64,000 bases of DNA from JAAYZQ01 sp034428935 (GCA_034428935.1 DAOUHB010000079.1:1-64000), one strand, 5' to 3'. Counted from the first letter of the stretch, positions 33,429-41,756 are shown. The notes: generated by a model not told the origin, from the letters alone. Numbers and translations are program-made.

Positions 33429-33905
33429 CTAGAGATACGTCTCCTTGACAATCTCCAGGTAAACAAAGGTCTCTGTGGCACGCACCCCTTCCAGGGCACG
33501 AAGGTTCTCGCTCAGGAAGCGCAGCAGGTGGGCATTGTCGCGGCAGACGACCTCGACCAGGATGTCGAAGGAGCCGGCGCAAAGGACGAGGTAGATGACC
33601 TCCTTGAACGCCGCTATCTCCCGAGCAATCTCGCGCAGGCGGCTGCCGTCGACGCGCACGCCGATGAGGGCCACGCTGTCGTAACCCACCAGGGTGGGAT
33701 TGGTGACGGCCACTACCTGCACCACCCGGTTCTCGACAAGGTCAAAGTAGCGCTGCCGGATCATGCCCGGCGACACGTCCAGGCGGCGGGCGATCTCGGC
33801 AAAGGACATGCGCCCGTCCTCTTTCAGCGCCTGGACGATGCGCTCGTCGATCTCGTCCAGGTGGTAGGTGGCCGCGCTCTCTTGCTCCTTTTTTACGTCT
33901 CGCAA
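33429..33905 (-). CDS. Lrp/AsnC-family transcriptional regulator
   Basis: A 158-residue regulator. An AsnC-type helix-turn-helix (about 15-65, IDERIVQALKEDGRMSFAEIARRLDVSPGMIRQR split over two helices) is followed by an RAM ligand-binding domain (about 80-155, ALIGVRVDGSRL through VYLEIVKETYL). The start is a TTG at 33905 with GGAGG seven to nine bases upstream. A promoter at 33928-33956 rules out the longer ATG frame from 33956, which would begin inside the -35 element. It probably controls itself and the downstream aminotransferase and C45 genes in response to an amino acid. Confidence 0.9.
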   Translation of the reverse strand: MRDVKKEQESAATYHLDEIDERIVQALKEDGRMSFAEIARRLDVSPGMIRQRYFDLVENRVVQVVAVTNPTLVGYDSVALIGVRVDGSRLREIAREIAAFKEVIYLVLCAGSFDILVEVVCRDNAHLLRFLSENLRALEGVRATETFVYLEIVKETYL

Positions 33906-33927
33906 GGGTCCTCCTCCATGCGCCGCC

Positions 33928-33956
33928 AGTATAGCACGAATCGTCACAGAAGTCAA
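33928..33956 (-). promoter_or_regulatory. sigma70-like promoter of the Lrp/AsnC gene
   Basis: TTGACT (33951-33956), 17-bp spacer, TATACT (33928-33933), read on the minus strand. The predicted start is about 15 bases before the TTG codon, leaving room only for the ribosome site. Confidence 0.75.
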
Positions 33957-33973
33957 GATTCCGTGACGATTCG
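33937..33973. promoter_or_regulatory. 11-bp inverted-repeat operator over the Lrp/AsnC promoter
   Basis: CGAATCGTCAC (33937-33947) and its exact complement GTGACGATTCG (33963-33973), separated by 15 bp. One arm lies in the -10/-35 spacer and the other just beyond the -35 hexamer, so binding would block transcription. Half-site centres are 26 bp apart, on the same helix face. Confidence 0.75.
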
Positions 33974-34033
33974 TTACGAAAGAGCGTCGCCCAGTGCTGA
34001 TTCTTTACACCGGACGACGCGCTCCAGGTGGAT

Positions 34034-35878
34034 CTAGGGAAGGACGTTCAAGGCAGCGAGCCGCTCGGCGCCGGGCGTGCCGTCGGCGTCCCAGCCGCGG
34101 ACGCGATAGTACTCTTCCAGCATGGCGGGCAGGTCGGGCAGGACGCCCGCCGCCCCGCCCGACGGCCGCGGCTCGGCCAGGAGGCGCCGGGGCAGCGTGT
34201 CGTCGGCGACGGTGACCCCCAGGCGCAGGTCGATGAGCCGCTTGAGATTGAACAGGCGCTCGCCGGTCTCGACGACGTCGGCGGCCGTCCAGTCCCAACC
34301 CAGGGCGGCGTTGACAAGCTCGGCGATGTTCCCGGGCGTGATGGTGGCCTTGATGATAAACTTGCACAAGCCCAGGGGATTGTACACGCCGACATAGTTC
34401 TGAAAATCGACGGCCACCTTCCCCTGCCCCGTGCTGTCGTGAGGGTCATAGGTCTCGGGCTCGTACCAGCCCGGCCAGCGCACGCCGTAGCCCGCCCAAT
34501 AGCTCAGGCCCTCCAAATGGCAGGCGCCGCGCACGGCCGTGGCATAGCTGGGCGCCATGCTGACAAAGGCCCGCGGGTCGTGGTAGGGCATCTCCATGCC
34601 CTTGACGTGGACGGCAAAGGCCTCGGCCTCGGGACCGAGGCGCGCGGCCGCGGCCCGCACGCCATCGGCCAGGATCTCGCCGACCCCCTCGCGCCGCGCG
34701 ATCTGGCCCACGGCCTCGATCATGGCCGGGGCGTTGCCCCAGGTAAGGTCCAGGCCGCCCGCCTCCTCCCGCGAGAGGAGCCCCTTCTCGTAGGCCTCCA
34801 TGGCAAAGGCCAGGGCGGCGGAGGTGCTGATCGTATCCAGCCCGTAGCGGTTGCAGAGATCGTTCATGCGGGCGATGGCGTTCAGGTCATCGCACTGGCA
34901 GTTGCCCCCGAATCCGGCCAGGGTCTCGTACTCGGGGCCGTGGCCGTACACGCCAGCGTAAGGCCCGTCGTCGATCTTGACCGTCTTGCCGCAGCCGATG
35001 GGGCAGGCAAAGCAGTGGGTGTGCCGGGCAAAGATCGTCTCGGCGATGCGCTGACCCGAGATGCGGGCCGTCTCTTCCTTCCAGCTTCCCTCGCTCCAGT
35101 TCTTGAGGGGCAAGTCACCCGTCAGCTCGGTGCCGATGATGCCGCCCGGCGTGCCAAGCTGCGACATGCCCACCGAGTTGTCCTTGATGAAGGCATTGAT
35201 CTGCTTGACGAACGCCTGAAAGGCCTTTGGATCGGGGTACTGGGGGCGGTCGCTGCCCCGCACGACGATGGCTTTCAGGTTCTTGGAGCCCAAGAGGGCA
35301 CCCATGCCGCCCCGCGCCCCGCTGCGGGCGTGCTCCTGCCCGCCCTGCATCACCCCCGCCAGGCGCACCAGGTTCTCGCCGGCCGGGCCGATGCAGGCCA
35401 CCTGGGCCTTGGGGTCCGTCTCGCCGCGCAGCCGCTCGAACACGTCGAAATGCTCCAGCCCCCACAGGTGCCCCGCCGGCCGGATCTCGGCCTGGCCATC
35501 GTGGATCCAGAGGTAAACCGGCTCGGCAGCCCGCCCGGTGACGATCAGGCCGTCCAGCCCGGCAAAGCGCAACTCGGCCCCCCAGTGGCCGCCCATGTTG
35601 GCCTCGTTCCAGATGCCCGTCAGCGGCGAGCGGCCGCACCAGGAGCTGCGGCAGCCGGTGGGCGAAAAGGTGCCCGTCAACAGCCCGTTCATGGCCAGCA
35701 GCGGGCTATCAGGATGGAGGGGATCCAGGCCGGGGTCCATCTCCTGGTAATAGATCCTGGCCGCCAGGCCGCTGCCCAAGAGGTAGCGGCGGACGTCGGC
35801 CTCGGAGATGGATTCAAAGCGCAAGGTGCCAGCGCCGAGGTCCACCCTCAGCAGCTTGCCGGCATAAACAAAGGCCAT
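34034..35878 (-). CDS. Aldehyde ferredoxin oxidoreductase (tungsten/molybdenum, AOR family)
   Basis: A 614-residue AOR-family enzyme that oxidises aldehydes to carboxylic acids with ferredoxin, using a bis-pterin tungsten or molybdenum cofactor and a [4Fe-4S] cluster. The cluster ligands are Cys289, Cys292 and Cys296 (CFACPIGC) and Cys505 (LGLCKF), with the normal spacing for the family. N-terminal GSGLAARIYY and ARGGMGALLGSKNLKAI are pterin-binding landmarks. The ATG at 35878 has GAGGAGG upstream. The gene has its own promoter, and an HTH-ferredoxin gene lies directly upstream in the same direction and probably supplies the electron partner. Confidence 0.95.
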   Translation of the reverse strand: MAFVYAGKLLRVDLGAGTLRFESISEADVRRYLLGSGLAARIYYQEMDPGLDPLHPDSPLLAMNGLLTGTFSPTGCRSSWCGRSPLTGIWNEANMGGHWGAELRFAGLDGLIVTGRAAEPVYLWIHDGQAEIRPAGHLWGLEHFDVFERLRGETDPKAQVACIGPAGENLVRLAGVMQGGQEHARSGARGGMGALLGSKNLKAIVVRGSDRPQYPDPKAFQAFVKQINAFIKDNSVGMSQLGTPGGIIGTELTGDLPLKNWSEGSWKEETARISGQRIAETIFARHTHCFACPIGCGKTVKIDDGPYAGVYGHGPEYETLAGFGGNCQCDDLNAIARMNDLCNRYGLDTISTSAALAFAMEAYEKGLLSREEAGGLDLTWGNAPAMIEAVGQIARREGVGEILADGVRAAAARLGPEAEAFAVHVKGMEMPYHDPRAFVSMAPSYATAVRGACHLEGLSYWAGYGVRWPGWYEPETYDPHDSTGQGKVAVDFQNYVGVYNPLGLCKFIIKATITPGNIAELVNAALGWDWTAADVVETGERLFNLKRLIDLRLGVTVADDTLPRRLLAEPRPSGGAAGVLPDLPAMLEEYYRVRGWDADGTPGAERLAALNVLP

Positions 35879-35928
35879 AGTTCATCCTCCTCGAATGGTG
35901 ATGGGCTCAAACGCCGCGGCCCGGGACC

Positions 35929-35957
35929 ATTATACCTGAAATCCCGGGGAGCGGCAA
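35929..35957 (-). promoter_or_regulatory. sigma70-like promoter of the AOR gene
   Basis: TTGCCG (35952-35957), 17-bp spacer, TATAAT (35929-35934) on the minus strand, about 50 bp upstream of the AOR start. Confidence 0.65.
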
Positions 35958-35985
35958 AGGGCGCGCCAGTTTGGGCCGGGCTCCG

Positions 35986-36993
35986 CTACAACGGCCGCAT
36001 GCTGATGGCCGCCTCCGGGCAGGTGGTGGCACATAGGCCGCAGCCCCAGCAAGCCCGCGAGTCGTACTGCACCTGCCGGACCGCCTGGCCGTGGATGGGC
36101 ACGAAGCTGCCGTCCTGGTAAAGGGCGCCAAAGGGGCAGCGGCCGGTGCAGACGGCGCAGTGCGTGCAGCGGCTCCAATCGACCTCGGCGACATGGTGCG
36201 CCCGGGGATAGACCTTTTCCAGGCCCAGGCGCACGCCGGCGATAAAGATGTACGAGTAGGAGGGGCCGCAGTTGCCGTGGCTGATCCATTCCTGGCCGGG
36301 GTCGTGCCTATGCCAGGCGCGGGGCCCGGTGTGCACCAGGCCCATGCGGTCCAGGGCGACGAGGTGCGCCCTGGCCTCGGGCACGGTCAGGCGGCGCCCC
36401 TGACCCCGCTCCAGCGTCTGCCGGGCCCGCTCGCCGACGCGCATGCTGCCCTCCACCAGGGGCCCTTCGCCCACCAGCGTCGTCCGGCACGAACAGGGCA
36501 GGAGGCATATGTCCTCGGTCGCCTCCACCAGGGCCAGGGCTTCGTCCAATAGCAGGACGTCGCGGTTCTTGATGGGCAGCCAGGCGTCGGGGTTGGCGAC
36601 CACCCGGTCGATGGCCGGCTTCCACAGCTCGATAAAGGCCTGCACCTGCCACTCGCCGACGGCCTGGCGCGCGGCCAGGGGCAGGCGCTTCCAGGTACTC
36701 GTCTCCACCGAGCTGAAATAGTCCAGCGTAGTATAGAACTTGCCGGGGGAGTAGGTCGTCATCCCGGCGCGCGTGTCCCGGTTGACCAGGTCGCGATGGA
36801 AGGCACCCCGCAGCAGGGCCGCGGCCTCCTCGCGCGAGATGCGGAGCGTCTCGGCCACCTCCTCCAGGGTCAGCGCCTGCCCGGCCAGCGCCACCACCAG
36901 CTCCATCTCTTGCCGGGTGGCCACCAGGTGCACGTAGGGCACCATCGCGGGCGGGACCTGAAAGACCTTCACGAACTCGTCTGGCTGCGACAT
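35986..36993 (-). CDS. HTH-like and 2[4Fe-4S] ferredoxin fusion protein
   Basis: A 335-residue iron-sulfur protein. Residues 30-75 look like a winged helix-turn-helix (LVVALAGQALTLEEVAETLRI and following). The middle part contains a CSCRTTL motif (ICLLPCSCRTTL) and a Cys in HGNCGPSYSY. Residues about 265-330 hold two [4Fe-4S] motifs, CTHCAVCTGRCP and CWGCGLCATTCP. Similar proteins are found next to AOR or methylated-compound genes, where they are thought to shuttle electrons; the HTH-like part may only mediate protein contact. The gene has its own promoter and precedes AOR in the same direction. Confidence 0.8.
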   Translation of the reverse strand: MSQPDEFVKVFQVPPAMVPYVHLVATRQEMELVVALAGQALTLEEVAETLRISREEAAALLRGAFHRDLVNRDTRAGMTTYSPGKFYTTLDYFSSVETSTWKRLPLAARQAVGEWQVQAFIELWKPAIDRVVANPDAWLPIKNRDVLLLDEALALVEATEDICLLPCSCRTTLVGEGPLVEGSMRVGERARQTLERGQGRRLTVPEARAHLVALDRMGLVHTGPRAWHRHDPGQEWISHGNCGPSYSYIFIAGVRLGLEKVYPRAHHVAEVDWSRCTHCAVCTGRCPFGALYQDGSFVPIHGQAVRQVQYDSRACWGCGLCATTCPEAAISMRPL

Positions 36994-37073
36994 CGTCAGC
37001 GCTCCTTATCATTGGATCGCCCCCTGAGCCAGGTCGGGGGCGGGACGGCCGCCGCGGGCCCGTTCCGCGCCCG

Positions 37074-37101
37074 ATTATAGCACAGGCGCCAGGAGAGTCA
37101 A
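37074..37101 (-). promoter_or_regulatory. sigma70-like promoter of the HTH-ferredoxin gene
   Basis: TTGACT (37096-37101), 16-bp spacer, TATAAT (37074-37079) on the minus strand, 80 bp upstream of the start. Confidence 0.65.
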
Positions 37102-37380
37102 GCGGTCACTGCCCGGCGCACAGCCGGACGCGGCGGCCGGGCCGTTCTTCCGGGCCCGGCTACCACGAATGCAGTAGACCCTCCTGCCAGAAATGATGAA
37201 AGGAGCCGCAAGGCAAGCCCTCCTTTTTCGGTAGTCCCCAGTCCTGCATTTTGACGTTGACGCCCTCCAGGAAATTTGTTAAGCTAGGTCGTCACGAGTA
37301 TCTGGAGTGTAGCAAGGCAAGGTATACAGTCACGATGGTGCTGATCATCAGGACCAACCGGTCGTTGGGGGAGGTGTGCT
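37102..37380. other. Intergenic region with two hairpins, no gene seen
   Basis: This stretch separates divergent genes. It holds a GC-rich hairpin around 37136-37160 (GCCGGGCC with its partner) and a weaker one at 37199-37229 (AAAGGAG / CTCCTTT followed by TT). No convincing coding frame is present. The ribosome site GGGGGAGG just before 37381 belongs to the CPBP gene. Confidence 0.5.
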
Positions 37381-38460
37381 GTGCAAGAGTCCATTCCTTT
37401 GTCGGGGAGTCGCAATTCAATCCGGGGTCTCGTCTCGCGCCATCCATTGGTCGCCTTTACCATCCTGGCCTACGCGATCTCCTGGCTGGGCTGGCTGTTG
37501 AGCTTTGGCATCGATCTGGGCGCGGCCAACGGCTTTGGCATCATCGGCTCGGCAGGCCCGGCGCTGGCGGCCATGATCGTGTCGGCGATCGTGAGGCCCG
37601 AGCCGTCCGGGGTGCCGGCCGGCAAACGCTGGCGGTCCTTCGGGGCCATCGGTGTCCTGACCCTGGCGGTGATAACCGCTCGCCGGCTGTGGATCACTCC
37701 GGCGTGGTTGGCAGTCGCCGGCGACGGGACGACGACAGTTCCTTTCCCCAGCTTTGTGGCTGTTCTGATGGACGTCGTGGCCGCAGCGGTGGTAGCTTTC
37801 GTGCTCTCGGGCGTACTCTCGCCGCGGCAAGGCGTGCGCGACCTCTTAAGCTCGCTCGATCTGCGCCGGCAGCCTGTTCGCTGGCACTGGTGGGCGATTG
37901 CCCTGGCCCTCTATCCGGCTGTCCTGGCCCTCGGCTATGCCGTGTCGACGGCGTTTGGACTTGAGGAGCTGGCGCCGAGGCCCGCCGGCTTGTGGACGTG
38001 GCTGGTGGCGGACGTGCTACTGACCTCGCTCTACTTCTTGATCGGTGGCGGGGGCCTGGAAGAGCCCGGCTGGCGCGGCTTTCTCCTGACCGGCCTGCAG
38101 AAACGCTTTGGCCCCTTGCCTGCCAGCTTGATCCTGGCCATCGTGTGGGCCCTGTGGCACTTGCCCTTCTTCTGGTTCGGTGGAGCGCAGGGTGGGCTGC
38201 TGGGCGTGGTCTTTTACCTGCTGCTGGAGGTTGCCCCGCTGGCGGTCCTGTTCACCGCCCTTTTCAACCGCACCAGGGGCAGCCTGCCCATCGCCATGCT
38301 GCTGCACGTGTCCGTCAACGTCACCCCGGTATTTCTGCCCGCGTCGACGCTTGGCAGCGGCCTGTGGCTGCTGCTCATGATAGGGCTGGCGGTCTGGATG
38401 TGGCGAGCACCTCGGGTGTTTTCGGCCGGCGAGGTGTGTTTCGATTCGGCCGGCGGCTAG
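37381..38460 (+). CDS. CPBP-family intramembrane metalloprotease (CAAX/bacteriocin-processing type)
   Basis: A 359-residue membrane protein with about eight hydrophobic segments. The CPBP signature is complete. Motif 1 is EEPGWRGFL (Glu-Glu and Arg), motif 2 is WALWHLPFFW (His), and a third His is in LLHVSVNVTP. These residues bind the metal and act on peptide bonds within or near the membrane. Start is a GTG at 37381 with GGGGGAGG upstream. Its TAG stop overlaps the stop of the convergent amidinotransferase-fold gene in CTAG. The natural substrate is unknown. Confidence 0.88.
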   Translation: MQESIPLSGSRNSIRGLVSRHPLVAFTILAYAISWLGWLLSFGIDLGAANGFGIIGSAGPALAAMIVSAIVRPEPSGVPAGKRWRSFGAIGVLTLAVITARRLWITPAWLAVAGDGTTTVPFPSFVAVLMDVVAAAVVAFVLSGVLSPRQGVRDLLSSLDLRRQPVRWHWWAIALALYPAVLALGYAVSTAFGLEELAPRPAGLWTWLVADVLLTSLYFLIGGGGLEEPGWRGFLLTGLQKRFGPLPASLILAIVWALWHLPFFWFGGAQGGLLGVVFYLLLEVAPLAVLFTALFNRTRGSLPIAMLLHVSVNVTPVFLPASTLGSGLWLLLMIGLAVWMWRAPRVFSAGEVCFDSAGG

Positions 38461-39509
38461 GCGAGGCGGTGCTCCTGCCTCACCCGGCGCAGTATGCCTG
38501 TCGCGCATCCTGGCCCGCCGGCGCCTTTCAGAAGCTCGCTCAGATCTGCTTCCGCCTCGACCTCAAGGCCGTTGTCCTGGAGGATGCGCCTGGTGCCGGG
38601 ATTCCCGGCGACCATGACGATCCTGCGAGGGGCGATGGTGACGAAATTCATCGCCTGCCCGGCCCGAACCTCGGCGGTCTCGTCCAGGGCGATGCACCGG
38701 AACCCCAGGCCGCTGAGCGTGACCTTGAGGTCCGGAGGAGCGATGCCGGCCCTGACGACGGCCAGGTCATCATCTACGATCTGCAAGAGCCCCAACAGAT
38801 GTTGCACACGGGCCGGGAGAGGGATTTCGACGGCCATCACCCCCTGAAACTCGAGACACGACTTGACCTGCTCGAAGCCTGAACGGTTTGTCCGGTTTCC
38901 CACACCGACCAGGACCGTTTGCGCACCGGCCCACAAGGCGTCCGCGCCTTCAAAGGTACCCCACCCGCCCACAGTTCGAAGGATGGGGATCCCAAGGCCG
39001 ACGAGGCTGCGTGCAGCCAACAGCTCCTCGCCGGCTCGAACCTCACTGGCCATGCGCGAAAGGATGGCGCCCTCCGGCGTCATAAAGAACAGGTCGCGCA
39101 CGTACATCAGGTTGTGGAAAGGCCGGGCCTCACGATCCTCCCCGCCAGGGGCAGGATCGATCAAGACGACCTCGATGCCCAGTCCCCGGTACAGGTCAGA
39201 CAAGCTCAGCATTTGCGCGTGCAGCACATCGTAGTCGATGGGCTGCAAGTGTTGGATTGCATTCACGTCCGCAACCGGGGGCGTGTGGCGGTCCGGGAGG
39301 TGCAGCAATACGGCCTCCAGGGGACGGTACTCGGTGTTGGAGCGATATGGAGACCAGTACCTCCCCTCAGAGACCTCTTGCGCCAGGCTGCCTCGACGGG
39401 GCTGCCACCCCTGCCCCTGATAGGCTGCCGGTAACGGTTCGCGTTCAAAGCCGGGTGTCACGTCCTTCACGCTGATATGCCTGCCCTTCTGCCAAGCTCG
39501 TGTTCCCAT
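38457..39509 (-). CDS. Amidinotransferase-fold protein (arginine deiminase/DDAH-like)
   Basis: A 350-residue protein of the guanidine-modifying superfamily, whose members hydrolyse or transfer amidino groups with a catalytic Cys near the C-terminus. A Cys in the right place is seen in GGPGCATG. PFHNLMYVRDLFF and TFEGADALWAG match the conserved Asp and Glu-x-x-Asp regions. The segment where arginine deiminases have a His before Leu-Asp reads IALDETAEV, so the catalytic His seems replaced. Activity therefore may differ. I chose the ATG at 39509 because a good promoter lies at 39544-39572, which excludes longer frames. It is divergent from an ABC operon. Confidence 0.75.
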   Translation of the reverse strand: MGTRAWQKGRHISVKDVTPGFEREPLPAAYQGQGWQPRRGSLAQEVSEGRYWSPYRSNTEYRPLEAVLLHLPDRHTPPVADVNAIQHLQPIDYDVLHAQMLSLSDLYRGLGIEVVLIDPAPGGEDREARPFHNLMYVRDLFFMTPEGAILSRMASEVRAGEELLAARSLVGLGIPILRTVGGWGTFEGADALWAGAQTVLVGVGNRTNRSGFEQVKSCLEFQGVMAVEIPLPARVQHLLGLLQIVDDDLAVVRAGIAPPDLKVTLSGLGFRCIALDETAEVRAGQAMNFVTIAPRRIVMVAGNPGTRRILQDNGLEVEAEADLSELLKGAGGPGCATGILRRVRQEHRLA

Positions 39510-39543
39510 CGCCGGTGGGTGAGCTGAGGCTGTTCCAGCCCGC

Positions 39544-39572
39544 ATTATAACCCCGAGGCCGACCCGGCACAA
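39544..39572 (-). promoter_or_regulatory. sigma70-like promoter of the amidinotransferase-fold gene
   Basis: TTGTGC (39567-39572), 17-bp spacer, TATAAT (39544-39549) on the minus strand, 35 bp upstream of the ATG at 39509. Confidence 0.6.
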
Positions 39573-39771
39573 GAGAGGGCAGCGAGAGGGCAGGGGCGCC
39601 GTCGCAGTCGCGGCGGAAACGCCGGTGCAGAACCTCTAGAGTGGAGGGAGCTATGGACCGCTCCGATAACGGCGGCCGCCCTTTGCCCGGCGGATCGGTC
39701 GGGACGAGTTTCTGGTCGCCTGTCAGGTCCAATGGAAAGTGGGACCTGCAAACGTGTGCAGTTCCCTGGAT

Positions 39772-39800
39772 TTGACAGCCGGCCTCGTTTCGGTTATAAT
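39772..39800 (+). promoter_or_regulatory. Consensus sigma70 promoter of the second ABC operon
   Basis: TTGACA (39772-39777), exactly 17 bp, TATAAT (39795-39800): a perfect consensus match. The transcript would start near 39807, giving a leader of about 285 bases. Confidence 0.85.
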
Positions 39801-39883
39801 GCTGCCATCGTACCTGGACCGACATGCAGCGCGCTGCTGCGCCGAGTGCTTACAAGGAGAAACGTTCGCCAAACCGGACGGAT

Positions 39884-39947
39884 ACAGGCCTTTGGAACCA
39901 GCTCCCGGGCACGCGCTGCCCGGAGCACCAGGGGCCTGTTTGTTTTT
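39884..39947 (+). terminator. Terminator-like hairpin in the leader (possible attenuator)
   Basis: An outer 7-bp stem (ACAGGCC 39884-39890 with GGCCTGT 39933-39939) encloses a 10-bp inner stem (GCT/CCGGGCA with TGCCCGG/AGC, 39901-39926). It is followed by TTTGTTTTT. It lies 77 bases after the predicted transcription start and 145 bases before the first gene, as expected for a riboswitch or attenuator expression platform. No known riboswitch consensus is recognised. Confidence 0.6.
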
Positions 39948-40091
39948 CGGGTCCTTATCGAGACGCTATTCAACCGGAAAGGGGGTGATGCCTCCAACAA
40001 CTGCTCAGCGACGAATTGCACACTCGCCGACGATAGTCTTTGCCGAACACAGCGCTTGCAGCGCGCAACCCTGCTCCGAAGGAGGAGAAAG

Positions 40092-41756
40092 ATGAGGACA
40101 AAACTCGCAGCTATCTTGGGGCTCATGGTCGTGTTCAGCCTACTCTTGGCTGCCTGTGGCCCGACCCCCGTTCCCCAGACCATCATCCAGACGGTCGAGG
40201 TCGAAAAGGAAGTCGAAAAAGAGGTCACGGTCGTCGAGACGGTAGAAGTGGAAAAGATGGTCGAGGTCGTGAAGGAAGTCACGGCCGTGCCCCCGCCAGA
40301 AGGCCCGGAAGGCACCCTGGTTCGAGCCCTGACGACCTTCCCCAACTCCCTGGATCTGCCCCAGTGCGCGGAGCGAAATGCTTCCACGACTGCCTGGCAC
40401 ATGTATGACACGCTGCTGTGGGTCAACGAAGAAGGCATACTCGAGCCTGCCCTTGCCAAAGACTGGGAGGTTTCGGAAGATGGTAGTGAGTACACGTTCT
40501 ACCTGCGTGACGACGTCACCTTCCACAATGGCGAGCCGTTCAACGCCGACGCCGTGGTCTTTTCCTGGGAGCGGGCCAAGGATGCCGGCTTTGAGTACAG
40601 CAACCTGTGGCAGCTCGCCACCACTGTAGAAAAGGTCGACGACTATACCGTCAAGATCACCACCGAGGGGCCAGACGCGCTCTTCCTGACCACTGTGGCC
40701 GACAACTGGGCCATCATCCCGCCCCAGTATTTCCAGGAAGTGGGCCAGGCAGGCTTTGACGAGCACCCGGTGGGCACTGGACCCTATGTGTTTGTGGAAT
40801 GGGTCAAGGGCGACCGGATCGTCCTGAAGGCCAACCCCGACTATTGGCGGGAAGATACGCCCAAGCTCGAGAACCTCATCTTCCGGCCCATCCCTGAATC
40901 GGCGACTCGCGTGGCTGCCATCCAGACCGGTGAAGTTGACATTGTGACGCGCCTGTCCTCGGAAGAGGCACAGAGCCTCCTCGGCGTGCCCAACGTCACA
41001 GTTATCAAGTATGCCCAGGCACGCGTGTATTACATCGCCTTCAACAATGTGAGCACCGGAGTTGGCCAGCCGACCGAAGATCCACTCGTGCGGCAGGCAA
41101 TGAACTATGCTGTGGACATTGAGGCAATCATCGATTCCCTGTTCAACGGCTTTGCCAAGCCGGCCATCGGCTTTGTTGCCACCGGCGAGTTGGGCTACGA
41201 CAATGTTGAGCCCTTTGGCTACGATCCGGACAAGGCTCGCGAGCTGCTGGCCGAGGCCGGCTATCCTGACGGCTTTGAGATGGACATGGCCTGCCCGGCG
41301 GGTGCCTACACCCACTTCGAAGAGGTGTGCGAAGCCGTTGCCGGGTACCTGGGCGAGGTAGGCATCCAGGCCAATCTCGAGATCATGGAGTCGGGCCATT
41401 ACTGGGAACTGGAGGCGGCCAAAGAACTACCGCCCCTCTTTGGCGATAGCTGGTCGGCGACCGACGGCGAAGCGTACCGGCGGCTCATCGGCGCGCTGGG
41501 TGGTGAAGAAGCGGCCTATTCATCCTGGAGCGATGAGAAGATTATCGACATGCTGGTCGAGATCAAGTCCACCGTTGACCAGGAGGAGCGGGCCAAGCTA
41601 TACGGCGAGCTGCAGGTCTACATGCGCGACAATCCCCCCTTCATCTATCTCTACGAGCCGTACACGTTCGAAGCCATCAACACTCGCGTCCAGGACTACA
41701 AGCCGCGCCCGGCCGAGAACTATTTTCTGTTCGACACTTTTGTGGTTGGGGACTAG
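40092..41756 (+). CDS. Oligopeptide/dipeptide-type solute-binding lipoprotein (SBP_bac_5)
   Basis: A 554-residue extracellular binding protein, first gene of a complete five-gene ABC operon. The signal peptide ends in LLLAAC with the lipid-attachment Cys at about residue 19. A linker rich in Val, Glu and Lys (about 25-60, EVEKEVEKEVTVVETVEVEK) is a feature I associate with Chloroflexota lipoproteins. The SBP_bac_5 body follows, with TFYLRDDVTFHNGEPFNADAV split across its start, GTGPYVFVEW, ESATRVAAIQTGEVDIV and VRQAMNYAVDIEAII. GGAGGAG sits upstream of the ATG. It is intact, unlike the homologue cut by the IS at the window start. Confidence 0.92.
   Translation: MRTKLAAILGLMVVFSLLLAACGPTPVPQTIIQTVEVEKEVEKEVTVVETVEVEKMVEVVKEVTAVPPPEGPEGTLVRALTTFPNSLDLPQCAERNASTTAWHMYDTLLWVNEEGILEPALAKDWEVSEDGSEYTFYLRDDVTFHNGEPFNADAVVFSWERAKDAGFEYSNLWQLATTVEKVDDYTVKITTEGPDALFLTTVADNWAIIPPQYFQEVGQAGFDEHPVGTGPYVFVEWVKGDRIVLKANPDYWREDTPKLENLIFRPIPESATRVAAIQTGEVDIVTRLSSEEAQSLLGVPNVTVIKYAQARVYYIAFNNVSTGVGQPTEDPLVRQAMNYAVDIEAIIDSLFNGFAKPAIGFVATGELGYDNVEPFGYDPDKARELLAEAGYPDGFEMDMACPAGAYTHFEEVCEAVAGYLGEVGIQANLEIMESGHYWELEAAKELPPLFGDSWSATDGEAYRRLIGALGGEEAAYSSWSDEKIIDMLVEIKSTVDQEERAKLYGELQVYMRDNPPFIYLYEPYTFEAINTRVQDYKPRPAENYFLFDTFVVGD

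Larger units (their letters stand above)
39573..40091. other. Divergent intergenic region with promoters and a long structured leader
   Basis: About 520 bp without a convincing gene. The right two-thirds is the leader of the ABC operon: promoter at 39772-39800, a 12-bp palindrome at 39826-39837 (GCAGCGCGCTGC), a terminator-like hairpin at 39884-39947, then about 140 bases to the ribosome site. An open frame runs into the binding-protein gene from 39732 but starts upstream of the transcription start. Confidence 0.65.

Noticed and set aside
39732..40091. N-terminal extension of the second binding protein, or a leader peptide gene
   Set aside because: The frame starts upstream of the predicted transcription start; the ATG at 40092 has a strong ribosome site and is followed directly by a signal peptide.
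39807..40091. Guanidine riboswitch, suggested by the divergent amidinotransferase-fold gene
   Set aside because: None of the conserved guanidine-I, -II or -III core sequences could be found in the leader.
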